Of a stretch of 40,233 nt of DNA, positions 30,959 to 38,656 are shown piece after piece. Under the pieces are notes generated by a model. The model was not told the DNA's origin. It made no database searches and worked only from the letters and a program-made list of their open reading frames with translations. Every line of letters starts with the position of its first letter. Position 1 is the stretch's first letter. The DNA is from Bacteroidia bacterium (GTDB taxonomy: Bacteria > Bacteroidota > Bacteroidia > Flavobacteriales > Flavobacteriaceae). Position numbers and translations under genes: made by a program. Location of the stretch: NCBI GenBank assembly GCA_030431695.1, contig JAUIIU010000021.1, positions 1-40,233 on the forward strand, in the 5' to 3' direction.

Positions 30959-32245
30959 TTACAACGCACCCTTAGAACTCGCGTAGGTCCAGGAGAATGC
31001 GCTTAGATCTGCACCTCCGGATGTACCAGCTGAAGCCCAGTTGGCTGCTCTTTCGGTAAATGAAGGGTTAACAATGATCTTGTCTTCGAATACATCGTTG
31101 TTCGGATCACCGTCATCACAGTTTGCAATACATGCTACTTTCTCAACAAAGATCTCGTTAGCAGCACCAACACCATCAGGAAGGTTGATCACCCAGTTAC
31201 TGAAGGTTAATTTCCCGTCCAGGAATTGCTGAGCCACACCGTTGTTATCAAGCTCCACATCTGAAGAAGCTTTAAAACCTGTAGCATAAACATTTTGTGT
31301 GTTACCCATTGCATTATCTCTGTAATCGGCGTACTCACCACCTTCCGTGTTCATGTTACCGAACATTGTGAGGTTGTTTATCGTGAATTGTCCTTCAAGT
31401 GATCCTGCAGGCCCGTCGATCTCAAGACCGTGATCTGAGATATCACCTAGAACAACAGCTGCGTTGTTGATCGTACCAGAGTAAGCCTCGTCGATATCAA
31501 GACCATCATCACCCTGGGCCCATACAAGTAGGTTTGAACAGTTAACAGCTCCGCCAAACCACTCGATTCCGTCGTCTACGTTAGCTACAACTTCGATGTT
31601 CGAAATCATAGTTCCTGAACCAACAGCTCCCAGGGTCAGACCATTGATCTCGTTTCCTTCACCGATAAGTGCTCCACCGTGACGGATGGAGATAAAAGAA
31701 AGCATACCGGAGTTGTCTGCATCGTTAGTTCCGCCGTAAAGCCCGTTTGAATCGGAAGCCGGAATACCTTCGATCTGGTTTTCCACAGCGTCACCACTAA
31801 GTGAGGCACGCGCTTTTCCCAAAACAAGTAATCCGCCCCATAATCCGCGGTCGTTCTCTGTAAGGTTTGAACCAGCAGTCTGACCAACACCGATGTTATC
31901 AGCGATGGACGTAAAGATGATTGGTTCGGCTGCTGTACCAACAGCGTTGATCTTAGCACCTCTGGCGATGATCAGCGTTGAAGCATTAGCTCCCGTACCA
32001 GGAAGTGCCTTGATGATTGTTCCTGGCTCAATTGTAAGTGTAGCTCCGCTAGTTACAGTAACCCTACCACTTAGCTCCCAAATGATGTCGGAAGTCAATG
32101 TGAAGTCACTTGTGATCTCACCGGTCAATACATTATTAACGGGGTCCGGATCGTCATCAACAGGAATGATCGTCCCACCGTCGTCGTTGTTACATGCACT
32201 TAATAAAACAATAAGTAGCAAAGAAAGAAGTTGAAATTTTTTCAT
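30959..32245 (-). CDS. Beta-helix surface lipoprotein paired with a TonB receptor
   Basis: A 428-residue protein with a lipoprotein signal MKKFQLLSLLLIVLLSAC (C18). NNDD follows the Cys; an acidic pair soon after the Cys is the usual surface-export signal in this phylum, so it is probably on the cell surface. The body shows short repeating beta units (TLTIEPGTIIKALPG, FTSIADNIGVGQ, SFISIRHGGALIGEGNEING, VVANVDDGIEWFGGAV, AQGDDGLDIDEAYSG), the pattern of a right-handed parallel beta-helix. Such lipoproteins are commonly encoded with a TonB receptor in Bacteroidota and are thought to act as its ligand-capture lid, as SusD does for SusC; the ligand is unknown. Confidence 0.82.
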   Translation of the reverse strand: MKKFQLLSLLLIVLLSACNNDDGGTIIPVDDDPDPVNNVLTGEITSDFTLTSDIIWELSGRVTVTSGATLTIEPGTIIKALPGTGANASTLIIARGAKINAVGTAAEPIIFTSIADNIGVGQTAGSNLTENDRGLWGGLLVLGKARASLSGDAVENQIEGIPASDSNGLYGGTNDADNSGMLSFISIRHGGALIGEGNEINGLTLGAVGSGTMISNIEVVANVDDGIEWFGGAVNCSNLLVWAQGDDGLDIDEAYSGTINNAAVVLGDISDHGLEIDGPAGSLEGQFTINNLTMFGNMNTEGGEYADYRDNAMGNTQNVYATGFKASSDVELDNNGVAQQFLDGKLTFSNWVINLPDGVGAANEIFVEKVACIANCDDGDPNNDVFEDKIIVNPSFTERAANWASAGTSGGADLSAFSWTYASSKGAL

Positions 32246-32295
32246 GATTGTTTTTCGATTATTAATAAAGTTGCTTTTCTCTCAAGGTTGCGATG

Positions 32296-32373
32296 CAAAG
32301 AAACCGCCCCAATGTAAAGTCGGTGTTAGCTAGAAATTAAGTATTCGTCATTTGAATGTTACCTCAGGGTTAA
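32296..32373 (-). promoter_or_regulatory. Candidate promoter and repeats for the lipoprotein/TonB operon
   Basis: On the minus strand CTAACA (32324-32329) and TTTACA (32313-32318) are 11 bases apart, and 9 bases later comes TTTCTTTG (32296-32303), one base off the -7 consensus. The spacing and the TTCTTTGCA sequence match the porin promoter. Farther upstream TGTTAC-N5-GGTTAA (32357-32373, plus strand) shows the same 11-base step. Confidence 0.4.
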
Positions 32374-32446
32374 TTACCCTACCGAAATCCTTTTCGTAGG
32401 TACAATCCGATTGTAGTATCTTTATGCTTCTAAAATTTCTACGATT

Positions 32447-33787
32447 ATGATGCAATGGGAACGTCTTCTGTCTCTTCAGAAACAAGGAGACAAAAAGAAG
32501 CGAATTCGTACCGAAGAAGAACAGACACGCAGTGGTTTTGAAGTGGATTACGACCGTGTGATATTTTCCTCGGCATTCAGGAGTTTACAGGACAAAACCC
32601 AGGTGATCCCGCTATCCAGGACGTCCTTTGTGCATACGCGTTTAACACATAGCCTGGAGGTATCGGTGGTAGGTCGTTCCCTGGGCAGGCAGGTGGGGAG
32701 GGCAATTATCGACAAACACCCTCACCTGGCAACGATACATGGGTTCGAAGTAAATGATTTTGGTGCTATCGTAGCCGCGGCATCACTGGCCCACGATATC
32801 GGGAACCCGCCTTTCGGGCATAGTGGTGAGAAGGCAATCGGCAGTTATTTCAAGGACGGGAAGGGCAAGCGATTCAAAGAGTCACTTTCGGAAAAAGAAT
32901 ACCAGGACCTGGTTGATTTCGAAGGGAACGCAAATGGTTTCAAGGTACTAACCGAGAGTAAACACGGAGTTCGAGGTGGATTGCGACTCACCTATGCGAC
33001 CCTGGGTGCTTTCATGAAGTATCCGAAGGAATCCCTTCCGAAGAAGCCCACAGCGCATATTGCCGATAAGAAATTCGGGTTTTTTCAATCGGAAAAAGAA
33101 TTCTTCCAGGAAGTAGCCGAAAATATGGGACTCTTGAAAAGAGGGGGAGATTCCGATACAGGTTATTGCCGACATCCACTCGCTTATCTGGTGGAGGCGG
33201 CCGATGATATTTGCTATACCATCATTGATTTTGAGGACGGGATAAACCTGGGCTGGATAGCCGAGGAGACCGCATTGGAGTACCTGATTAACCTGGTTAA
33301 GGACCGAATAAATACGGAGAATTACACGGCACTTACTCAAACGAAGGATCGGTTGGCTTACCTCCGCGCACTGGCGATTGGCACGCTGATCTCGGAAGCT
33401 GTGGAAGTTTTTATCGCGAATGAGGATTCAATTCTGAAGGGGGAGTTCGGCGAAGCACTGTTGGATCACAGCAAATACAAAGCGCAGATCGACGATATCA
33501 TCTCCGAAAGTATTCAGAAGATATATCAAAATAAGGAAGTGGTTGATAAGGAGATCGCCGGTTACAACATCCTTACAACTTTGCTGCATGCTTTCACTAC
33601 AGCTTTCGAGAATAAGAATAATGGGGAAGTCACACATTTTGATACGCTCCTGCTAAGGAGTATCGGGATGGTGATGCCCGATACGGCATCTACCTATGAG
33701 TACCTGATGGGGTGCTGTTGCTATATCGCTATGCTCACCGATGGGAATGCACTGCAGCTGTTCAAAAAGATAAAGGGTAATATTTAG
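32447..33787 (+). CDS. dgt: Deoxyguanosinetriphosphate triphosphohydrolase family protein
   Basis: A 446-residue HD-domain enzyme. The N-terminal DRVIFSSAFRSLQDKTQV, then TRLTHSLEVSVVGRSLG and AASLAHDIGNPPFGHSGEKA carry the HD metal ligands; a further conserved piece is DDICYTIIDFEDG near 265. Dgt cleaves dGTP (or other dNTPs) to deoxynucleoside and triphosphate, balancing dNTP pools. Length fits. Two ATGs occur at the start (MMQW), either can be used. The stop overlaps the convergent dxs stop by 4 bases. TATCTTTA, one base off the -7 consensus, lies about 30 bases before the start. Confidence 0.94.
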   Translation: MMQWERLLSLQKQGDKKKRIRTEEEQTRSGFEVDYDRVIFSSAFRSLQDKTQVIPLSRTSFVHTRLTHSLEVSVVGRSLGRQVGRAIIDKHPHLATIHGFEVNDFGAIVAAASLAHDIGNPPFGHSGEKAIGSYFKDGKGKRFKESLSEKEYQDLVDFEGNANGFKVLTESKHGVRGGLRLTYATLGAFMKYPKESLPKKPTAHIADKKFGFFQSEKEFFQEVAENMGLLKRGGDSDTGYCRHPLAYLVEAADDICYTIIDFEDGINLGWIAEETALEYLINLVKDRINTENYTALTQTKDRLAYLRALAIGTLISEAVEVFIANEDSILKGEFGEALLDHSKYKAQIDDIISESIQKIYQNKEVVDKEIAGYNILTTLLHAFTTAFENKNNGEVTHFDTLLLRSIGMVMPDTASTYEYLMGCCCYIAMLTDGNALQLFKKIKGNI

Positions 33788-35556
33788 GTCATCGATCGGA
33801 TAACCTCCCGGATCGCCTCAACAGACAAACCACAGCTGTGGTGTAGTTCGGCCACGCTTCCGTGTTGCGGAAATTCGTCCGGAATACCAATGATCTTAAG
33901 GAGGTTGCCATAGCCGTATTCGGAGGCAAATTCAGAGATCGCACTTCCAAAACCAGCGGTTTTCACGCCGTCTTCCACGGTGATGATCTTCTGGTAATTT
34001 CGGAACACGCTATGTAAAAGTTCCTCGTCCAGCGGTTTGACGAATCGCATGTCGAAATGCCCGATATTGCCAGATTCTTCGAGTGTCTTGATCGCTTCTG
34101 AAACATTATGGGTCATGTTTCCGATCGTAAGGACAGCGATCTCATTCCCCTCTTTCAACTGTACACCTTTCCCTATTTCTATTTCTGAAAAAGGCTCTTG
34201 CCATTCAGTCGTAAAACCTCTTCCCCTTGGGTAGCGTATCGCAATGGGATGTTCGAGCCCTTTTTGGGCCGTGTACAACAAATTCCGAAGGTCAACCAGG
34301 CCAGAAGGTGCTGCGACGATAAGGTTCGGGATGCAGCGCAAATAGGCCAGGTCGAAGATGCCGTGATGGGTAGCCCCGTCCTCACCCACAATACCCGCCC
34401 TGTCCAGGCAGAAGATAACGGGCAGATCCTGCAGGCAAACGTCGTGGATCACCTGGTCGTAGGCTCGTTGAAGAAAGGTCGAATAGATATTGCAGAATAC
34501 GATCATTCCCTGTGTTGCGAGTCCTGCTGCAAACGTAACTGCGTGTTGCTCTGCTATACCAACATCAAAAGTTCTTTCTGGAATTTGCTCCATCATAAAC
34601 TTTAAAGAGCTCCCTGTTGGCATGGCCGGGGTGATCCCGACAATTCGATCATTGGTTTCGGCCAGTTCCACTATGGTTTCTCCGAAGACATCCTGAAATT
34701 TTGGAGGCAGGTGCTCTGTTTCCTTCGGAAGTATAACCCCTGTTTCGGCGTCGAACTTACCCGGGGCATGATAACGAACCTGGTCTTCCTCGGCTTGTTT
34801 CAGGCCTTTGCCCTTCCGGGTGATGATGTGCAGCAATTTGGGGCCGTCCAGTTGTTTCAGTCTTTGTAATTCAGGGATCAGCGCATCCAGGTCATGACCG
34901 TCTACAGGCCCTGAATAGTTGAAATTCAGTGCTTCGAAAATATTATCGGTATCCGGGGCGTCCTCCAGGGTGACCTTGGTGAGGTACTCTTTGAGTGAGC
35001 CAACGCTTGGGTCGATGCCTATGGCGTTATCGTTCAGGATCACCAGGATATTGGTATTGGTTACCCCGGCGTGGTTAAGTGCTTCAAAGGCCATACCACT
35101 GGCGATGGAGGCGTCACCCACCACCGCGATGTGCTGCCTTTCGGCATCAGCTGTCAATTGCGCGGCAATTGCCATTCCCAGCGTAGCTGAGATCGCGGTA
35201 GAACTATGCCCGGTTCCGAAGGTATCAAAATCACTTTCACCTCGCTTAGGAAAACCGCTAATGCCTCCCAACTTCCTGTTGGTGTAAAAGACATCCTTTC
35301 TACCGGTTAATATCTTATGGCCGTAAGCCTGGTGCCCGACATCCCAAACCAGCAGATCCGTAGGAGTATTGAATACATAGTGAAGGGCGATGGTGAGTTC
35401 CACGACGCCCAAACTCGCACCCAGATGTCCTTCCTTCGTGGCCACAATGTTGATAATGAAGTCACGCAATTCGGAGGCGAGCTGCGGGAGATTTTCCTTC
35501 GGAATATTCCGAAGGTCTTCCACAGAATTGACCATATCCAGGAGGTTGTACGACAC
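33784..35556 (-). CDS. dxs: 1-deoxy-D-xylulose-5-phosphate synthase
   Basis: Dxs condenses pyruvate and glyceraldehyde-3-phosphate with thiamine diphosphate, the first step of the MEP isoprenoid pathway. The 590-residue frame shows VWDVGHQAYGHKILTGRK, the ThDP motif GDASIASGMAFEALNHAG ... NDN (GDG reads GDA), VGIAEQHAVTFAAGLA with the proton-transfer Glu, and DRAGIVGEDGATHHGIFDL. The start used is a GTG at 35554-35556 (MSYNLLDMVNSVEDLRN), because the LLD..NS..DLR segment matches homologues. However a perfect -7 TATCTTTG (35561-35568) lies only 4 bases before it; if that is the promoter, the ATG at 35533-35535 is the start. Confidence 0.95.
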   Translation of the reverse strand: MSYNLLDMVNSVEDLRNIPKENLPQLASELRDFIINIVATKEGHLGASLGVVELTIALHYVFNTPTDLLVWDVGHQAYGHKILTGRKDVFYTNRKLGGISGFPKRGESDFDTFGTGHSSTAISATLGMAIAAQLTADAERQHIAVVGDASIASGMAFEALNHAGVTNTNILVILNDNAIGIDPSVGSLKEYLTKVTLEDAPDTDNIFEALNFNYSGPVDGHDLDALIPELQRLKQLDGPKLLHIITRKGKGLKQAEEDQVRYHAPGKFDAETGVILPKETEHLPPKFQDVFGETIVELAETNDRIVGITPAMPTGSSLKFMMEQIPERTFDVGIAEQHAVTFAAGLATQGMIVFCNIYSTFLQRAYDQVIHDVCLQDLPVIFCLDRAGIVGEDGATHHGIFDLAYLRCIPNLIVAAPSGLVDLRNLLYTAQKGLEHPIAIRYPRGRGFTTEWQEPFSEIEIGKGVQLKEGNEIAVLTIGNMTHNVSEAIKTLEESGNIGHFDMRFVKPLDEELLHSVFRNYQKIITVEDGVKTAGFGSAISEFASEYGYGNLLKIIGIPDEFPQHGSVAELHHSCGLSVEAIREVIRSMT

Positions 35557-35560
35557 CCGG

Positions 35561-35568
35561 CAAAGATA
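35561..35568 (-). promoter_or_regulatory. Candidate -7 element at dxs
   Basis: TATCTTTG on the minus strand fits TAnnTTTG exactly. It is so close to the GTG start of dxs that only the later ATG at 35535 would leave a leader. Confidence 0.4.
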
Positions 35569-35590
35569 CGGTATGAAATTGTATATTTGA

Positions 35591-35622
35591 GTTTAGGTGT
35601 TTAGGAGTTTAAGAGTTTAGGA
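35591..35622 (+). repeat. Four tandem octamers GTTTAGGA-type
   Basis: GTTTAGGT, GTTTAGGA, GTTTAAGA and GTTTAGGA follow each other without gaps and end two bases before the ATG of a decayed four-helix-bundle gene. Such octamer tracts occur before intact genes of that family in flavobacteria, as I recall. Confidence 0.75.
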
Positions 35623-35624
35623 GC

Positions 35625-35681
35625 ATGAAAGAGTTCAGTTTTGAAAAACTGGTCGTTTGGCAGAAATCACCTCGATGTTAA
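35625..35681 (+). pseudogene. Relic of a four-helix-bundle (S23/23S rRNA intervening-sequence type) protein gene
   Basis: The ATG at 35625 opens MKEFSFEKLVVWQKSPRC and stops after 18 codons. The first 14 residues match the conserved start of the four-helix-bundle family first found in 23S rRNA intervening sequences (F-EKL-VWQK). The remaining ~100 residues expected are not readable in any frame before tadA, so the gene has been deleted or degraded. The tandem octamers directly upstream support the identification. The call rests on a short stretch. Confidence 0.6.
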
Positions 35682-35774
35682 ATGGTTTGAGAATTTCTCA
35701 ATCAGGTAAAAGCTAACTTCAATATTTTCACATAAACTAATAATCTTATAATCTTTAAACAACAACGTGGTTCA

Positions 35775-36224
35775 ATGATCCAACCATTAGACGATTCCTA
35801 CTTCATGAAAAAGGCCCTGCAGGAGGCCGAGGCCGCCTATGAAAAGGGGGAAATTCCTATTGGCGCGGTAGTAGTTGTGAAAGACAGGATAATTGCCCGG
35901 GCTCATAATCTTACTGAAACTCTAAACGATGTGACTGCCCACGCTGAAATGCAGGCTATCACTGCAGCGGCCGGTTTTCTTGGTGGAAAATACCTCAAGG
36001 ATTGCACATTATATGTTACTATTGAACCCTGCCAGATGTGTGCCGGTGCGTTATACTGGAGTCAGATCCCACGTATCGTCTACGGTGCCAGGGATGAACA
36101 AAGAGGATGTATTGCGATGGGCACCAAATTACATCCGAAGACGAAAATGACGGGCGGGGTACTGGAAAACGAAGCCGCCGATCTACTTACACGATTCTTC
36201 ATCGAGAAGCGCAACCTGAATTAA
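35775..36224 (+). CDS. tadA: tRNA-specific adenosine deaminase TadA
   Basis: TadA converts A34 of tRNA-Arg(ACG) to inosine. The 149-residue zinc enzyme shows H56 and E58 in AHAEMQAI and C86 and C89 in EPCQMCAGAL, with the family stretch IPIGAVVV and YGARDEQRGC. Length is normal. I use the ATG at 35775, which gives MIQPLDDSYFMKKALQEA; the internal ATG at 35805 would cut off part of the first helix. Downstream is the convergent terminator of the cold-shock gene. Guanine deaminase is a related alternative but the motifs fit TadA better. Confidence 0.93.
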   Translation: MIQPLDDSYFMKKALQEAEAAYEKGEIPIGAVVVVKDRIIARAHNLTETLNDVTAHAEMQAITAAAGFLGGKYLKDCTLYVTIEPCQMCAGALYWSQIPRIVYGARDEQRGCIAMGTKLHPKTKMTGGVLENEAADLLTRFFIEKRNLN

Positions 36225-36228
36225 GACA

Positions 36229-36258
36229 TAAAAAAACTCCCCTGCCAGGCAGAGGAGT
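36229..36258 (-). terminator. Terminator of the cold-shock gene
   Basis: An imperfect stem-loop (ACTCC at 36236-36240 with GGAGT at 36254-36258 and inner CTGC/GCAG pairs) is followed on the minus strand by six to seven Us. Confidence 0.8.
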
Positions 36259-36281
36259 GTCGATTAAGCTAGTTATATATC

Positions 36282-36479
36282 TTAGTCGTGGATCTTGCGC
36301 ACCTGAGCCGCAACCATTCCTTTGCGTCCTTCCTGTTCTACGTACTCAACTTTGTCGCCTTCGTTAAGCGCTTCACCGTTCAAACCGGTAACGTGAACAA
36401 AGATGTCCTTACCAGTTTCATCGTTGGTGATAAAGCCGTAGCCTTTTGATTCGTTGAAAAACTTTACTGTTCCTTCCAT
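36282..36479 (-). CDS. Cold-shock domain protein
   Basis: A 65-residue single cold-shock domain. RNP1 reads KGYGFI and RNP2 DIFVHV, the two RNA-binding motifs of the CspA fold; the protein begins MEGTVKFFNESKGYGFI and ends KGMVAAQVRKIHD. It binds single-stranded nucleic acid and keeps mRNA unfolded, acting as an RNA chaperone. It has its own promoter (TACCTTTG at 36507-36514), a leader of roughly 20-25 bases and a terminator, so it is a single-gene unit. The exact paralogue (CspA, CspC or other) cannot be assigned. Confidence 0.95.
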   Translation of the reverse strand: MEGTVKFFNESKGYGFITNDETGKDIFVHVTGLNGEALNEGDKVEYVEQEGRKGMVAAQVRKIHD

Positions 36480-36506
36480 TGTAAAAAAAATAAATTAATA
36501 ATAGGT

Positions 36507-36514
36507 CAAAGGTA
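36507..36514 (-). promoter_or_regulatory. -7 promoter element of the cold-shock gene
   Basis: TACCTTTG on the minus strand is a perfect TAnnTTTG, 28 bases before the ATG. At the -33 distance the sequence is TTC rather than TTG. Confidence 0.55.
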
Positions 36515-36572
36515 CAGGTTTTAGTGTGTCGAATGTTAGTAAAACGTAACTATTTTACAAAAATGTGCTGAT

Positions 36573-36818
36573 TCACAGTTTTTTCCTTCTTCCTTCTTCC
36601 CGCATACGCTCAATATTTTCCTTGGTGAGCATATAATCTTTGAAGCTTCGCTTGTTCCATCTGAAGTAGATAAACAAGGGGATCAGGACAAAAAAGGTGA
36701 CCACGATGGAGATTCCTATGATCAGGTCGCCGGTGGCTTCGTCCTCCGGTTTGATATAAAACCCGGTAGCTGTTCCAACAATAACAGCGATTAGTAATAT
36801 TAGTAGTACAGTTCTCAT
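36573..36818 (-). CDS. Small two-helix membrane protein downstream of the ClC gene
   Basis: An 81-residue protein with hydrophobic segments at about 3-20 and 31-52, an acidic loop (PEDEATGD) between them, and a basic tail ending MREEGRRKKL. I do not recognise a named family. The ATG lies directly after the stop of the ClC gene with no spacer, so the two are translated together. It may be an accessory subunit, but there is no evidence beyond position. Confidence 0.7.
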   Translation of the reverse strand: MRTVLLILLIAVIVGTATGFYIKPEDEATGDLIIGISIVVTFFVLIPLFIYFRWNKRSFKDYMLTKENIERMREEGRRKKL

Positions 36819-38615
36819 TTATTTTTCGGCGTAGTCTATTAACTGGCGTCTGTATGCCGTTAGTAATTTCGATTTTGAAATAAACCCGTAATAAGTTCCA
36901 TTGGACAATACCGGTAAGTTCCATGAGCCGGTATCCTGGAACTTCTTCATCACATCGGTGGTCTTGTCCAATTCCAGCCTTATTACCGTAAGTGGATTTT
37001 TCATCAGGTCCTCAGCCTTCAGTTCGTCGTACATTTTCTGATCGAACATCACAGGCCGCAGGTCGTCCAATGAAATGATACCTTCCAGTTCCTTGGTTTC
37101 CTCATTCACTACCGGGAAGATATTTCGGTTGGACTTTACTATTGCCTGGTGAACGATCTCTCCCAGGGTCATTTCCGGTCTAAGTATAACGAAATTCTTT
37201 TCAACTATATTTTTCAGATTCATCAAAGTAAGCACAGCATGGTCCTTATCGTGCGTGATCAATTCCCCTTTTCTACCCAATTCCATGGCATAGACCGAAT
37301 GTGGTGAGAATGATTTGGTTATGGTGAACGATATGGCAGCCGTGATCATCAGTGGAACAAATAGTTCATATCCGGCGGTGACTTCGGCAATCAGGAATAT
37401 GGCGGTCAAGGGAGCGTGCAATACTCCCGCTACCAGGCCTGTCATACCAACAAGAGTGAAATTGCTTATCGAAACCTGTGTTGAAAGTAAATTTGAGGCA
37501 TTTATCAATTTTGCGGTGCAGAAACCCATAATGCTTCCCATAAACAAGGTTGGAGAGAAAATTCCCCCAACACCCCCAGCACCTAAGGTAAAAGAAGTGG
37601 CAATTACTTTGAATACCACCAGCCCAGCCAGTAAGAGGATCACCACCCAAAAGCTGCCGGTATCAAGGTGAAAGATGTTGTTTCTGAGCGCCAGGTCGGT
37701 ATTCCCGTTTATCAGGGCGTTTATCACGTCGAAGCCCTCACCGTACAGGGGCGGGATCAGGTATACAATAACTCCTATCCCCAGTCCGCCAATAATGAGC
37801 CTTTTAACCGGCGATTTATATCGATCGAAGAATTTCTGAATTCGGTCATAGGCTATCGTGAAATAGATGGAAACCACACCGGCCACCGCACCCAAGAGAA
37901 TATACAGCGGAATGTCGGACAGTGTGAACTTATCCGAGATGCTGAAGGGTAATATGATATCGTTTCCGAAGAAAAAATAAGACGTGATCACCGCCGAAAG
38001 CGATGCCAGAAGCAGGGGAATTAGGGAAACCAAGGTAAGGTCGAGACTGAACACCTCAATCGCAAAAATGATGGCTGCAATTGGGGATTTAAAAATAGAC
38101 GACATAGCCCCGGCGGCTGCACAGCCGATGAGAAGGGTGCGTGTCGACTGGTTCATATGGAACACTCGTGAAAGATTCGAGCTAATTGCCGAACCGGTGG
38201 CAACGGTTGGCCCTTCCAGCCCCACGGATCCTCCAAAACCAACGGTAATGGGCGCCAGCAGGAGGCTGGCATACATCTGGAATGACTTCATTATCCCTTT
38301 TTTCTTGGATATGGCGTATAATGTTGCCGGGATACCCTGTGTGGGGGTGTGCTTCACAAAATAGCGTATCAGGAAATAGACTATGGTGAAACCCAGGAGC
38401 GGAAAGATAAAATAGAAGGCGGTCTGGTACTCACGGATCAGTTTTCCCTCCAGAAGTAGTTGAATGAAGTGGGTTCCGTTCTTGATAACAACGGCGCACA
38501 TTCCGGAGAGAAACCCTACAATGATACTGAGGATATAGAGAAATTGCCTGTGGGATATGTGCTTAAGGCGCCATATCAGAAAACGAGTTAAAATCGTTCG
38601 GTTTTGTACAGGCAT
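36819..38615 (-). CDS. ClC family chloride channel/transporter with CBS domains
   Basis: A 598-residue protein. The membrane part (about 20-430) has the ClC selectivity elements GGSVGLEGP at 128-136 with the gating glutamate E134, and GAGGVGGIFSPTLFMG near 350 (GxFxP motif). The first filter motif, usually GSGIP, reads TQGIP at 92-96, lacking the Ser. Two CBS domains occupy about 450-590 (NRNIFPVVNEETKELEGIIS, TGSWNLPVLSNGTYYG), likely binding adenine nucleotides. Without the filter Ser the transported anion could differ from chloride. It follows aspS by 41 bases and is contiguous with the small membrane protein, so all three are probably one operon. Confidence 0.93.
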   Translation of the reverse strand: MPVQNRTILTRFLIWRLKHISHRQFLYILSIIVGFLSGMCAVVIKNGTHFIQLLLEGKLIREYQTAFYFIFPLLGFTIVYFLIRYFVKHTPTQGIPATLYAISKKKGIMKSFQMYASLLLAPITVGFGGSVGLEGPTVATGSAISSNLSRVFHMNQSTRTLLIGCAAAGAMSSIFKSPIAAIIFAIEVFSLDLTLVSLIPLLLASLSAVITSYFFFGNDIILPFSISDKFTLSDIPLYILLGAVAGVVSIYFTIAYDRIQKFFDRYKSPVKRLIIGGLGIGVIVYLIPPLYGEGFDVINALINGNTDLALRNNIFHLDTGSFWVVILLLAGLVVFKVIATSFTLGAGGVGGIFSPTLFMGSIMGFCTAKLINASNLLSTQVSISNFTLVGMTGLVAGVLHAPLTAIFLIAEVTAGYELFVPLMITAAISFTITKSFSPHSVYAMELGRKGELITHDKDHAVLTLMNLKNIVEKNFVILRPEMTLGEIVHQAIVKSNRNIFPVVNEETKELEGIISLDDLRPVMFDQKMYDELKAEDLMKNPLTVIRLELDKTTDVMKKFQDTGSWNLPVLSNGTYYGFISKSKLLTAYRRQLIDYAEK

Positions 38616-38656
38616 CGTGTGTCAATGATGAATCTCAAATATGTAATTTCCGAAAA

